Positions 55,122 to 63,936 of a DNA stretch of 64,000 nt are shown here, in pieces; within the stretch, counting starts at the first letter, position 1; the number at the start of each line of letters is the position of its first letter. Below the pieces are notes generated by a model. That model saw only the letters and a list, made by a program, of their open reading frames with translations, was not told the origin of the DNA and made no database searches. A program made the translations under genes and the position numbers. Location: NCBI GenBank assembly GCA_035943635.1, contig DASZBX010000128.1, forward strand, positions 1 to 64,000. Direction: 5' to 3'. This DNA comes from DASZBX01 sp035943635. GTDB taxonomy: Bacteria > Actinomycetota > Actinomycetes > Streptomycetales > Catenulisporaceae.

Positions 55122-55937
55122 TCAGGACCGCCCGACCGCCGCGAAGGTCGAGTACCGGGCGACGTCCGCGCCGAGCGGGTCGTGTTCCAGCGCCTGCGGT
55201 TCCGGGCGCCAGAGGATCACGTCGACCAGGCCCGGGTCCAGCAGCTCGTACCCGGCGGTCAGCTCCTGGATGCGGGCCTTGTTGCGCGGCACGATCCCGT
55301 GGCTGGCCTGCGTGTACACCTGGGTGATCTTGCCGGTGTCGGGGCGGTACTCGTTCGTGCCGTGGCTGAGCACGAGGTACGAGCCCGGCGCGGTGGCGGC
55401 GCGGTAGGCCGCGACGATCTCGTCCGGCTCGTCCTCGTCCGGGACGAAGTGCAGGGTCATCAGCATCAGCACGGCCACCGGCCGGGACAGGTCCAGGAAG
55501 TTCTTCACCACCGGGCTGTCCAGGATCGACTTCGGGTCGCGCAGGTCGGCCTGCAGGTAGGTGGCCCGCGGCTCGTTGGCCAGCAGCGCGGTGCCGTGCG
55601 CGAAGGCGACCGGGTCCGAGTCCACGTACACCGTGCGCGACTCGGGCCGGACCGCCTGCACGATCTCGTGCACGTTGCCCGCGGTCGGGATGCCCGAGCC
55701 GAGGTCCAGGAACTGGTCCACGCCCTGGCCGGCCAGGAAGGTCACCGCCCGGCGCAGGAAGTCGCGGTTGGCCCGGCACATGTAGGGCGTCTCCGGCCAC
55801 GCCTGCAGCGCGGCCTCGGCCAGGGCCCGGTCCGCGGCGAAGTTGTGCGAGCCGCCGAGGTAGTAGTCGTACATTCGCGCGGTCGAGGGGATCTCCAGAT
55901 CCAGGGTATCCGGGGCCCAGGTCGGACGGTGGTGCAC
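55122..55937 (-). CDS. Actinobacterial SAM-dependent methyltransferase (DUF574-type)
   Basis: 271 aa. The N-terminal signature IPSTARMYDYYLGGSHNFAA is diagnostic of the large actinobacterial S-adenosyl-methyltransferase family formerly DUF574. The cofactor motif FLDLGSGIPTAGNVHEI, then TVYVDSDPVAFAHG, and ADLRDPKSIL complete the Rossmann fold. Streptomycetes carry dozens of copies; substrates are mostly unknown, with some copies linked to regulators. The GTG at 55937 follows GCGAGG by 8 nt and gives the usual length. An ATG at 56028 would add 30 unsupported residues. Confidence 0.9.
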   Translation of the reverse strand: MHHRPTWAPDTLDLEIPSTARMYDYYLGGSHNFAADRALAEAALQAWPETPYMCRANRDFLRRAVTFLAGQGVDQFLDLGSGIPTAGNVHEIVQAVRPESRTVYVDSDPVAFAHGTALLANEPRATYLQADLRDPKSILDSPVVKNFLDLSRPVAVLMLMTLHFVPDEDEPDEIVAAYRAATAPGSYLVLSHGTNEYRPDTGKITQVYTQASHGIVPRNKARIQELTAGYELLDPGLVDVILWRPEPQALEHDPLGADVARYSTFAAVGRS

Positions 55938-56152
55938 GGTGCCAGCCTCGCTCTCGTCACCTGGACGGCGCACTCGGGCGGCGTCGGGGCCGCAGCTCGA
56001 CGAAGGTCCGTCGTCCTCTGCGATCATACGACCACGGTGTGCCGCCGTGTCCAGTGCCGTGTCACCAGGTGGCCGGGACCCGCGCCGCCGGCCGGACGCC
56101 ATCATTCTTATGGAGCATTCATGAGCTGCGACCATGGTGGAATGAGTCTGTG

Positions 56153-56890
56153 ATGAACGGTTCGCTGCACTCGGACGGCGAGGTGTGCTGGCTCGACCTG
56201 GGCGTCGACGACCCGGACGCCGCGGTCGCGTTCTACGGCCGGCTGCTGGGCTGGCAGGTCGGGCCGGGCGACGAGATGGGTTACCGGGTGGCCACCCTGG
56301 ACGGGCGGCCGGTGGCCGGATTCGGGTCGGCCGAGGACCCCGGCCAGCCCTATTGGACCGTCTATCTGCAGACCGGCGACATCAGGGCCTCGGTCAAGGC
56401 GGTGCAGGCGGCCGGCGGGACGGTCCTGGTCCGGCCGACCACGGTGCCCGGCGTGGCGGTGACCGCGGTCGTGCGCGACCACGGCGGCGGGCCGCTGTCG
56501 CTGTGGCAGCCGCTCGGATTCCCCGGCACGCTGCCGCCGGGCGGACCGGGCACCCTGGCCGGGGTCCGGCTGCGGATCGGCCAGCTGATCCGGACCCGGG
56601 CGTTCCTGGACGCCGTGCTCGGCTGGGTCCCGCTGCCGGACGGGCGGATCCTGTGCGCCGGGCGGGCCGTCGCGACCTGGGCGCCCAAGCGTTTGGGCGA
56701 ACCGAACCCGGCGCCCTCGCCCTGGCTGGCGACCTTCGCCGTGGCCGACGTGGCGGCCGCGACGGAGCGTGCGCTGCGGCTCGGCGCGAGCCGGGTGGCC
56801 GGCGATCCGCAGGTGCTGACCGACCCCGCGGGAGCGCGCTTCGGCCTGGTCGCGGTGGCGGACAGTGCGGAGCAGAGCGAAGCGGAATAG
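56153..56890 (+). CDS. Two-domain VOC-family (glyoxalase-like) protein
   Basis: 245 aa with two VOC/glyoxalase-type halves. The first (residues 8-122) has CWLDLGVDDPDAAVAFYGRLL, GRPVAGFG and PLSLWQP; the second (about 135-240) has a degraded pattern (RTRAFLDAVLGW, TFAVADVAAATERAL). Such proteins bind small molecules or metals and serve as dioxygenases, lyases or antibiotic-binding proteins. Metal ligands are incomplete, so a binding role is as likely as catalysis. ATG at 56153; no strong ribosome site. It ends 5 nt before a 20-bp hairpin shared with the convergent permease gene. Confidence 0.85.
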   Translation: MNGSLHSDGEVCWLDLGVDDPDAAVAFYGRLLGWQVGPGDEMGYRVATLDGRPVAGFGSAEDPGQPYWTVYLQTGDIRASVKAVQAAGGTVLVRPTTVPGVAVTAVVRDHGGGPLSLWQPLGFPGTLPPGGPGTLAGVRLRIGQLIRTRAFLDAVLGWVPLPDGRILCAGRAVATWAPKRLGEPNPAPSPWLATFAVADVAAATERALRLGASRVAGDPQVLTDPAGARFGLVAVADSAEQSEAE

Positions 56891-56895
56891 GCAGG

Positions 56896-56958
56896 CAAGC
56901 AGATGGTCGGCCGGACCTGGCGGCGTGAAGCCACCGGATCCGGCCGACCATCTGCTTG
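56896..56958. terminator. 20-bp perfect hairpin between convergent genes
   Basis: Two exactly complementary 20-nt arms (56896-56915 and 56939-56958, outer end CAAGCAGATGG) with an inner 23-nt loop that can pair further (TGGC/GCCA). It sits between the VOC stop (56890) and the permease stop (56989), so it serves as a bidirectional terminator. Confidence 0.8.
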
Positions 56959-56988
56959 TCTGAGAGTCCGGTAAGCGCGACGTCAGGG

Positions 56989-59418
56989 TTACTCGAACCG
57001 CGCGTTCTCCGGTCGGGTGATCCGGCCGAGGAACGGCAGCGTGCCGGCGATCAGGGCCAGCGAGACGACCAGCCCGGCTCCCATGGTGGCGAAGTAGGTT
57101 CCGCCGGGGACCGGTATGGGCGTACCGGGCGGGCCCAGCTGCACCGCCGTCGCCGCGGCCAGCAGGTAGCCGGTGACCGCGGCGACCAGGGTGGCGGCGG
57201 CCAGCGGGAGGGTCGCCTCCAGCATGATCGACTGGTAGAGCGCGGAGACCGGGGTGCCGGACAGGCGCATCAGGCTGAACGGCCGTCTGCGTTCCACCAG
57301 GCTTCCGCCGAGCGCGACCGCGAGGCTGCACCCGGCGACGATCAGGGTCAGCAGGACCACGATGTCGACCATCCGCTGCACCAGGGCGCCGACGGTCGCC
57401 CGGACCCGGACCGACTCGCCGAAGGTGCGCGGCGCCTGGCCCGACTCGGACTGCCGGGCGTGGGTGGTCAGGAAGGTCCGGACCACCTCCAGCGTCGACG
57501 GGTCCGCGACCTGGACCAGCACGGCCTGCAGGGACAGGCCGGAGAAGTCGGCCGACGCGGCCGGACTGTGCTGGTCGACCACGGCCTGGGTGCTGTCGGT
57601 CGGGTTGTCGCTGGAGAGCGTGTCCGTCTCGGCCTGGACGGCCCGGACTCCGGCCGCGCACTGGCCGAGGGCCGAGATCTGGGCGATCTGCGCGCAGTCG
57701 ACCACGCTCTCGTACGGTCCGTCGCCCGGGCCCTGCCGGCCGTTGCGACTCTGGATCGGGCCGCCGTCGGGACCGTCGGCGGGGCCGGCCCCCGGGCCGG
57801 GAACGGCCGGACCGGGCCGGGCGGGCGGCCCGGAACCCTTGGCCGCGGGCGGGGATCCGGTGCCCGCGCTCTGCGGCAGCGAGTAGACCGGCACCACGAC
57901 GGCGCCGTGGAACGCCTGGAGTTCGCGCAGCAGCGTCGCGCCGGCCTGCGGCGGCAGGCCCTGGGCGGCGATCTGCGCGGAGCCGTTCGGCGCCGCGGCG
58001 GCCGAGCCGCCGACGCTGCAGTTGACCTCGTTGCCGCAGGTCGGACCGTAGGTGAACGTGTCCAGCAGCACGTCGTCGAGCACCGTCACGGCCGGGGTCT
58101 GCGTCGACGCGTTGATCGCGGGCATCAGCCCGGCCAGCAGCGTGCCGAGGAAGACCGCCAGGACCAGGCCGCCGACCGAGCGGTAGGCCGCCTTCGGGTT
58201 GTCGGCCAGGCGGCGGGCCGCCAGCAGGGTCGGCGCGCCGTTCACCCGCCTCGACAGCAGCCGCGCGGCCTGCGCGGTGAGCCAGGGTCCGCCGATCGGC
58301 AGGCCGACCAGGGTGATCAGGATGCCGGGATACAGCGCGAGGCCGAGCTGCTGGGAGTTCGACGTGCCCAGGCCGGTCAGGAACAGCACGATGCCGACGG
58401 CCAGCGGGATGGCCCGCCGGGCCCGGGGCGGCGGCGGGGTGACCTTGCGCGACACCCCGAGCGGCGAGATCCGGACCCGCCGCAGCGACAGCAGCGAGGC
58501 CGCCGCGGACGCCAGCGGCACGACCACCAGCAGCGCGACGAAATCGAGTGCGGTCGGTTCGACCAGGGAGGAGAAGTACTGCGAACCGGTCAGCGCGGTG
58601 TCGGCCAGCAGCGGCCGGACGAGTTCGAACAGGCCGATCCCGAGCACCGTGCCGGACAGGGCGCTGACCACGGCGTCGACCGAGGCGATCACGCTGATCT
58701 GGCCCGGGGTGGCCCCGACCAGGCGCAACGAGGCGTACCGCTCCTCGCGGCGGGTGGCCGAGAGCCGGGTGGCCATGCCGATCAGGAACAGGATCGGGAA
58801 GACGAAGGCGACCGCCCCGACCCCGAACGCGTCCCGGAAGTAATTCGTCCACACGCTGGTCTGCGGCCCGGACGCGATCGTGTCGACCCGGATCGTCTGC
58901 GGCAGCGCGGCCAGCTGGGCCGGCTGGTAGCCGACGTAGACCACCAGCTCGGTCGGCCCGGTCAGTGCCTGGTCGCCGATGGTGCCTACCTGGGTGCCGG
59001 GGAAGCGGTCGCCGAGCTGGTCGGCCGGGGTGGTGCGCAGCAGCGCGGCCAGGGCGGGCGAGGCGTAGAACCGTCCGGCCGACGGCAGCCCGGGCACGCC
59101 CGGCGGGACCGGGGCCTGCGGGCCGAGCGCGGCCAGGGCGAGCACCTCGATGGTCCGGCCCTCGAACACGGTGTCGGAGTAGTTCCACAGTTCGACGTTC
59201 GCGCCGGGCGCGGTGATCGGGGAGGTCGGCGTGGCGGCGGATATCGCCTGGGTGGATTCCCAGGCGGGCTTGGCGTTGGTGGCCTGGAAGGCGTCGAAGT
59301 CGGCCAGGACGGCCAGGAGCACCGCCACGCCGAGGGCCACCGCGGCCGCGGTCACGAGCAGGCGGGTGAGCGCCTCACGGCCGCTCTGCAGGGTCAGCTG
59401 AAGACCGAGCCGGTACAT
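56989..59418 (-). CDS. FtsX-type ABC transporter permease, two-module
   Basis: 809 aa, about eight to ten membrane helices in two FtsX-like modules. The first core is TRREERYASLRLVGATPGQ (about residues 215-235) and the second is VERRRPFSLMRLSGTPVSA near the end, each followed by three helices. Two large outside domains carry Pro/Gly-rich loops and several Cys residues (for example TCGNEVNCS). Permeases of this type pair with LolD/MacB-like ATPases and in actinomycetes are often antimicrobial-peptide or efflux systems controlled by PadR or two-component regulators. The ATG at 59418 shares one base with the TAA stop of the ATPase gene, so translation is coupled. Confidence 0.92.
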   Translation of the reverse strand: MYRLGLQLTLQSGREALTRLLVTAAAVALGVAVLLAVLADFDAFQATNAKPAWESTQAISAATPTSPITAPGANVELWNYSDTVFEGRTIEVLALAALGPQAPVPPGVPGLPSAGRFYASPALAALLRTTPADQLGDRFPGTQVGTIGDQALTGPTELVVYVGYQPAQLAALPQTIRVDTIASGPQTSVWTNYFRDAFGVGAVAFVFPILFLIGMATRLSATRREERYASLRLVGATPGQISVIASVDAVVSALSGTVLGIGLFELVRPLLADTALTGSQYFSSLVEPTALDFVALLVVVPLASAAASLLSLRRVRISPLGVSRKVTPPPPRARRAIPLAVGIVLFLTGLGTSNSQQLGLALYPGILITLVGLPIGGPWLTAQAARLLSRRVNGAPTLLAARRLADNPKAAYRSVGGLVLAVFLGTLLAGLMPAINASTQTPAVTVLDDVLLDTFTYGPTCGNEVNCSVGGSAAAAPNGSAQIAAQGLPPQAGATLLRELQAFHGAVVVPVYSLPQSAGTGSPPAAKGSGPPARPGPAVPGPGAGPADGPDGGPIQSRNGRQGPGDGPYESVVDCAQIAQISALGQCAAGVRAVQAETDTLSSDNPTDSTQAVVDQHSPAASADFSGLSLQAVLVQVADPSTLEVVRTFLTTHARQSESGQAPRTFGESVRVRATVGALVQRMVDIVVLLTLIVAGCSLAVALGGSLVERRRPFSLMRLSGTPVSALYQSIMLEATLPLAAATLVAAVTGYLLAAATAVQLGPPGTPIPVPGGTYFATMGAGLVVSLALIAGTLPFLGRITRPENARFE

Positions 59419-60215
59419 TATCGCCGGGCCCCCGCCACTGCCGGGCTGGTCACCCTGCCGTCGCGGACCAGCACCGTACGCTCGGCGTACGCGGCGATCC
59501 GGGCGTCGTGGGTGACCAGGACCACGGTCGTGCCCTCCTGCCGGGCGACGGTCAGCAGCAGGTCCATCACCAGCTCCCCGGTCAGCGAGTCGAGCGAGCC
59601 GGTCGGCTCGTCGGCGAACAGGACCTTGGGCTTGGTGGCCAGCGCCCGGGCGATCGCCACCCGCTGCGCCTGGCCGCCGGACAGTTCCCCGGTCCGGCGC
59701 CGGCCGAGTTCGGCCAGGTCCAGCCGGTCCAGCCACTCGTGCGCGGTCCGGTAGGCGTCCCGGCGCCGGGTCCGGCCCAGCAGCAGCGGCATGGCGATGT
59801 TGTCCGCGGTGGTCAGCTCGGGGATCAGCTGGCCGAACTGGAAGACGAAGCCGAAGTCGGTGCGCCGCAGCCGGGTCCGCTCGGCCTCGCCGAGGGTGTC
59901 CAGCCGGCGGCCGTCGAACCAGATCTCGCCCCGGTCCGGCGGGAAGATCCCGGCCAGGCAGTGCAGCAGGGTGGACTTGCCCGACCCGCTCGGGCCCATC
60001 ACGGCCAGGATCTCGCCCCGGGCCGCGGCCATGTCCGCTCCGCGCAGCGCGGGGGTCTGGCCGAACGAACGGTGCACGTCGCGCGCCTCGAGCAGCAGGT
60101 CGCGGTCCGGCGCGGCGTCCGGGAAGGCCGCGGGGCCCGCGGCGCCCGCCCTGCTGCCGGCCGTGTCCCGGGCCGGCGGGACGACGCCCGCCGGGTTGTC
60201 CGCCGAGGCGCTCAC
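59418..60215 (-). CDS. ABC transporter ATPase of the PadR-linked operon
   Basis: 265 aa. The first 38 residues are an Ala/Pro-rich extension. The nucleotide-binding domain has Walker A GPSGSGKST, Q-loop FVFQFGQLIPELTTADNI, signature LSGGQAQRVAIARAL, Walker B VLFADEPTGSLD and H-loop VTHD. It drives the permease encoded next. The GTG at 60215 overlaps the PadR stop (GTGA); a start nearer the domain would need an internal codon without support. Substrate unknown; efflux or peptide resistance is the usual role of this branch. Confidence 0.92.
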   Translation of the reverse strand: MSASADNPAGVVPPARDTAGSRAGAAGPAAFPDAAPDRDLLLEARDVHRSFGQTPALRGADMAAARGEILAVMGPSGSGKSTLLHCLAGIFPPDRGEIWFDGRRLDTLGEAERTRLRRTDFGFVFQFGQLIPELTTADNIAMPLLLGRTRRRDAYRTAHEWLDRLDLAELGRRRTGELSGGQAQRVAIARALATKPKVLFADEPTGSLDSLTGELVMDLLLTVARQEGTTVVLVTHDARIAAYAERTVLVRDGRVTSPAVAGARR

Positions 60216-60739
60216 CGGGCCTGCACCAGCTCGGTCAGGGCGCCGAGCCGGGTGGAGGTCACGTCGATCCAGCGCAGGTCGGCGTCCAGGTGGAACAGGC
60301 CGTGGTCGGCCAGCAGGGCGTCGACCAGGCTCCCGGTCCGCTTGATCTCGGTCAGCTCCCGCATCCGGTCGAGATGGGCGGCGCGCTGGGTGTCGAGGTA
60401 GCGCTCGGCGTCCCGGCCGAGCATCAGGGCCAGGACGACCTTGGCGAACAGCACGGTCTGCAGGTGCGGCTCGGCCTCCACCGGCTCGGCCAGCCAGTCG
60501 TCCACCTCGGTGGCGCCCTGGTCGGTGATCACGTAGCGCTTGCGGTCCGGCCCGGCGCCCGGCTCGCTCTCGCCGATCACCACCTTGCCGTCCCGGGCCA
60601 GCCGGCCGAGGGTCGAGTACACCTGCCCGAACGGCAGCGGCCGGCCCCGGCCGAAGAAGGTGTCGTAGTCGCGCTTGAGGTCATATCCGTGCCGCGGTTC
60701 CCGTTCCAACAGGCCGAGCAGGGTGAAAGGTACGCTCAT
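60212..60739 (-). CDS. PadR-family transcriptional regulator
   Basis: 175 aa. The N-terminal PadR winged helix (FTLLGLLEREPRHGYDLKRD, then GQVYSTLGRLARDGKV, KRYVITDQGATEVDDWL) occupies residues 1-85, and a helical C-terminal dimerisation domain follows. PadR proteins repress transporter operons and release DNA on binding the drug or compound. First gene of the PadR-ATPase-permease operon. The ATG at 60739 lies 10 nt from an ATATAC-CGGGC-GTATAT palindrome that overlaps the likely -10 region, so autoregulation is expected. Confidence 0.93.
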   Translation of the reverse strand: MSVPFTLLGLLEREPRHGYDLKRDYDTFFGRGRPLPFGQVYSTLGRLARDGKVVIGESEPGAGPDRKRYVITDQGATEVDDWLAEPVEAEPHLQTVLFAKVVLALMLGRDAERYLDTQRAAHLDRMRELTEIKRTGSLVDALLADHGLFHLDADLRWIDVTSTRLGALTELVQAR

Positions 60740-60748
60740 GGCGCGACT

Positions 60749-60780
60749 ATATACCGGGCGTATATCCCGAGTCTATATAC
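60749..60780 (-). promoter_or_regulatory. PadR operon promoter and palindromic operator
   Basis: ATATAC-CGGGC-GTATAT at 60749-60765 is a perfect 17-bp palindrome, and CTATATAC at 60773-60780 repeats one half-site. TATA-rich hexamers on the minus strand (TATAGT, TATAGA) provide the -10. Operator and promoter overlap, as usual for PadR repressors. Confidence 0.65.
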
Positions 60781-60893
60781 TCAGAGAATAGAGTTGCGGC
60801 AGGGCGGGGAGCTGCGGAAACGCGTAGGCGCCGGCGGCGAACCCGAATCGCCGCCGACGCCCGGCGCGGTCAGTTGGTCAGTTGGTCCGATGA

Positions 60894-61199
60894 TCAGTTC
60901 GTGCAGTCCAGGGTGAAACCGCGGGACAGGCCGCTGTCCCCGGCCACCGACACGCGCAGGCCGGTCACCCCTTCGGCGGCCGGGGCCAGCCAGTCGGCGG
61001 CGAGCGTGCCGAGGGTCTGCCCGTCCGGCCCGGCCGGGTCCCAGGTGTAGTACCAGTAGTCGATCACCTGGCCGGTCGCGTTGGAGAAGTACAGCTCCCC
61101 GGAGGCCAGGCTGCTCGGGAAGTGCCAGCCGGACACCGTCACCAGCTGCGAGTCGCACCGCGGCGGGGTCGGCTGCGCGGAAAAAGTTTTCGAAAAAGT
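60894..61199 (-). pseudogene. C-terminal fragment of a secreted-type domain
   Basis: About 100 codons with convincing protein-like composition (CDSQLVTVSGWHFPSSLASG, then ELYFSNATGQVIDYWYYTWD and a LSRGFTLDCTN end). Two Cys near the ends could pair, suggesting an extracytoplasmic beta-rich domain. Upstream, the frame passes through an oddly AT-rich patch (GAAAAAGTTTTCGAAAAAG, 61180-61198) and then Arg/Gly-rich non-coding-like sequence without a plausible start or signal peptide. Either a decayed gene or a product with an unrecognised start. Family unknown. Confidence 0.4.
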
Positions 61200-61479
61200 G
61201 TTGGCGCCCGGCGCCCGGCCGACTCCCACTGCTGAACCGCCCCGGCGATGGAGGAGCAGACGGCAGATGAACACCCAGCATGGATTCCGGCGTGATCGGC
61301 CCGTCCTCGATGTCGCCCCCGGGCGCCGGCCGGGCCCGGTGCCGCGGCGCACCGGGCGTCCGGCCCGCTGACCGGGCTCGTCGTCGCGGGTACCCGCCCG
61401 GGCCGAACCGGCCCCGTGAGGGGAGGGCGGGTCCCCGCGACGACGAACCCACGACTATCCGCCGCGGTCCGCCGGGCGC

Positions 61480-61485
61480 TACCGT
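61480..61485 (+). promoter_or_regulatory. -10 element of leaderless sigma-fusion gene
   Basis: TACCGT, 6 nt before the GTG start at 61492. Confidence 0.5.
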
Positions 61486-61491
61486 GCTCTT

Positions 61492-63237
61492 GTGATTGAC
61501 CGGGACATCGTCGCGACGATGCTCAGCGCGGATCCGGCCGGCTTGGCGAACGCCTACGACGCCTACGCCGGGAAGCTGCATGCCTACTGTTGGACGATGC
61601 TGCGCGATCACGACGCCGCGGCCGACGCGGTCCAGGACACGTTCATCGTGGCCGACAAGTGCATCGGCCAGCTGCGCGACCCGGACCGGCTGCGGCCCTG
61701 GCTCTACGCGATCGCCCGCAACGAGTGCCTGCGCCAGCTGCGCGCCTCGGCCCGCTCGGCTCCGTTCGAGGAGGCGGGCGATGTGATCGACGAGTCCGCC
61801 GGGGACGTCGGACGGGAGCTGGACCAGGAGGAGACCCGCAGCCTGGTCTGGGACGCGGCCCGGGGCCTGAACGAAGGCGAGTACGAGGTCCTCGAACTGA
61901 ATCTGCGGCACGAGCTCGAGGGCGCGGACCTGGCCGCCGCGCTCGGGGTCTCGCGCAACCACGCGCACGCCCTGCTGTCCCGGGCCCGGGCCCAGTTCGA
62001 GGTCTCCCTGGCGGCGCTGCTGGTGGCGCGCACCGGCCGCGGCAGCTGCGAGACCCTGGACGGCCTGCTGACCGACTGGGACGGCGGGATCACCGCCCTG
62101 CTGCGCAAGCGGATCAACCGGCACATCGAGCAGTGCGAGGTCTGCGGCGAACGCAAGCGGCGCGAGCTGCGCCCGGCCATGCTCATGTCCAGCCTGCCGT
62201 TCATGGTCGCCCCGCCGGTGCTGCGCGACAAGATCCTGAGGCTGGTCGCCGACCCGACCGCCTCGGCCTACCACCAGATGGTGGTCAACCGGGCCGGACC
62301 GTTCGGCCCGGACGGGTTCGTGCAGCCGCTGGATCATGCCGGCAGCGGCGCGAACTCGAACAACCAGAACAACAACCAGGGCGGCAGCCAGGGTGGTCAG
62401 GGCTCGGGCCAGAGCGGTCAGGGCGGTGGCGGCGGCGGGCCGGGTGACGCCCCGGGTTCCGGCTCATGGCCTGCTCCCGACGCCGATCCCGGCCCGGGGC
62501 CCGGTCCGGCCGTGGCCGCCGCCGAGTGGCTTCCGCCCTGGTCGCCGCCCGAGGCCTGGCCGGACATGCTGCCCGCGGACGACGACGCCCTGCGGGACCG
62601 GCGCGCCAAGAAGCGCGGCTCCCTGGTGGCCCTGGTGATCGTGTTCCTGCTGCTGATCGTGGCCGGGGCGTTGTTCTACGCCAAGACCTCGTCCGCGCCG
62701 GCGGCCAGCGGCACGGTCACCGCCCCGCCGGCCACGGCGCTGAGTACCTTCGTGGCGACGGCCGTGCCGTCGGGCGTCGGCTCGGACGCGACGGTCGTCA
62801 CCGTGACCGCCGCCGCGACCGACACGTCCAGCCCGACCGCCGCCCCGACGACGCCGCGCGCCCCGATCCGCACCACGACCCGGCCGGTCGCCCCGACCAC
62901 CACCCGCAGCGCGCCGAGCCAGCCGCCGACCCAGACGACCGCGCCGTTGGGCACGCTGGGCGGCCCGGCCACCTACCAGTTCCCGTACTCCGCGAACGGC
63001 GGCTATCCGACCGGGTCGTTCCGGGTCACCGAGAACGGCGGCACGCTCTCCGGAGTCCGGGTGAGCGTGAGCAACCCGAAGGTCCTGCAAGCGGCTCCCG
63101 GCGACATCGTCCGGAACACCGTGGTGATCGACCTGACCGCCGAGACGATCTATTCGAACCCGGTGACGGTCACCGTCTCCGCGGCCAACGCGACGCCGGT
63201 CACGGTCACCGTCTCGTGGTCTACGTTGATCCAATAG
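61492..63237 (+). CDS. ECF sigma factor fused to zinc finger, membrane helix and outside domain
   Basis: 581 aa. Residues about 20-160 are an ECF sigma factor: region 2 (AAADAVQDTFIVADKCIG, RPWLYAIARNECLRQL) and region 4 (NEGEYEVLELNLRHELE, LAAALGVSRNHAHALLSRA). At about 211-219 HIEQCEVC is a putative anti-sigma-type zinc finger (Hx3Cx2C). A Gly/Asn/Gln/Pro linker (about 275-370) leads to a membrane helix (about 377-397, SLVALVIVFLLLIVAGAL), a Thr/Pro stalk and a beta-rich outside domain (about 490-581). Sigma factor, anti-sigma and sensor thus appear in one chain; release would need proteolysis (inference). GTG at 61492 with a -10 element 6 nt upstream, so leaderless. Confidence 0.85.
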   Translation: MIDRDIVATMLSADPAGLANAYDAYAGKLHAYCWTMLRDHDAAADAVQDTFIVADKCIGQLRDPDRLRPWLYAIARNECLRQLRASARSAPFEEAGDVIDESAGDVGRELDQEETRSLVWDAARGLNEGEYEVLELNLRHELEGADLAAALGVSRNHAHALLSRARAQFEVSLAALLVARTGRGSCETLDGLLTDWDGGITALLRKRINRHIEQCEVCGERKRRELRPAMLMSSLPFMVAPPVLRDKILRLVADPTASAYHQMVVNRAGPFGPDGFVQPLDHAGSGANSNNQNNNQGGSQGGQGSGQSGQGGGGGGPGDAPGSGSWPAPDADPGPGPGPAVAAAEWLPPWSPPEAWPDMLPADDDALRDRRAKKRGSLVALVIVFLLLIVAGALFYAKTSSAPAASGTVTAPPATALSTFVATAVPSGVGSDATVVTVTAAATDTSSPTAAPTTPRAPIRTTTRPVAPTTTRSAPSQPPTQTTAPLGTLGGPATYQFPYSANGGYPTGSFRVTENGGTLSGVRVSVSNPKVLQAAPGDIVRNTVVIDLTAETIYSNPVTVTVSAANATPVTVTVSWSTLIQ

Positions 63238-63269
63238 CAATCGAGCCGAGTGGACCGGGAGTCGGGCGG

Positions 63270-63839
63270 ATGGACGTCGGATATCAGTCGATGCTGGTGG
63301 TGGCCGAGGCCGAGCCGGTCTGCGGGATCCTGCGCCGGCTCGACCAGCAGGCGCTCGTCGCGCCCGCGGGCCCGGGCCTGACCGCGGTGGTGCCCGGCCG
63401 GGGCGACTGGCTGCCGATCGAACTGGCCGAGAAGTTCAGCCGCCAGCTGCGCACCGCATCGCTCTACTGGGCGGTCGACGAGCCGACCTGGGTGGAGGCG
63501 AAGGTCTTCGACCAGGGCGAGGGCGCGCACCGCTACTCCTCCCACCCGATCCTCAGGTACGAGGAACTGCCGCCGGAGCCGCTCGAACCGCTGGGCGCGG
63601 AAACCGGTCCGTTCGCGCCGTTCGGCACCGATCGGCTGGACGAGGCGGCGCTGCTGCGGGCGTTGCGCGGCGAACCGGCGCGCGAGGGCGAGCCGAAACC
63701 GCCGCCCCGCCAGCAGCATCGGCTGATCGTCGAAGCGCTCGGCCTCGATCCGGCCCTCTTGACCGCCGACTTCGACCACGCCCTCGCCCGCGCCGCCGAG
63801 TTCCCGGGCGCGGTCCACGTTTCGACGACGCTCGACTGA
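63270..63839 (+). CDS. Protein of unknown function
   Basis: 189 aa, soluble, no signal peptide. Normal composition with segments such as VVPGRGDWLPIELAEKFSR, LYWAVDEPTWVEAKVFDQG and RLIVEALGLDPALLTADFD. I do not recognise a family. A basic Pro-rich hinge (REGEPKPPPRQQHR) separates two halves. ATG at 63270 with GGGAG about 8 nt upstream. It follows the sigma-fusion gene by 32 nt on the same strand and could be co-transcribed with it. Confidence 0.7.
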   Translation: MDVGYQSMLVVAEAEPVCGILRRLDQQALVAPAGPGLTAVVPGRGDWLPIELAEKFSRQLRTASLYWAVDEPTWVEAKVFDQGEGAHRYSSHPILRYEELPPEPLEPLGAETGPFAPFGTDRLDEAALLRALRGEPAREGEPKPPPRQQHRLIVEALGLDPALLTADFDHALARAAEFPGAVHVSTTLD

Positions 63840-63906
63840 TCCGCCCGCCGCCTCAAGCCGCTGGTCATCAACCATCTGAAACCACCGCACCAGCGGAACA
63901 CCAGCG

Positions 63907-63936
63907 ATATGCCAACAATATGCCAGTGGCATGCCA
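63907..63936. repeat. Clustered ATGCCA direct repeats
   Basis: ATATGCCA occurs at 63907-63914 and 63918-63925 (11 bp apart), and ATGCCA again at 63931-63936. On the opposite strand this reads as TGGCAT repeats. One-turn phasing suggests a protein-binding site before a gene beyond the window edge, or the end of a mobile element. Confidence 0.35.

Noticed and set aside
56108..59188. Minus-strand open frame of about 1,000 codons
   Set aside because: It is an out-of-frame shadow of the FtsX-type permease and the antisense of the VOC gene; no recognisable motifs and extreme Arg/Pro content.
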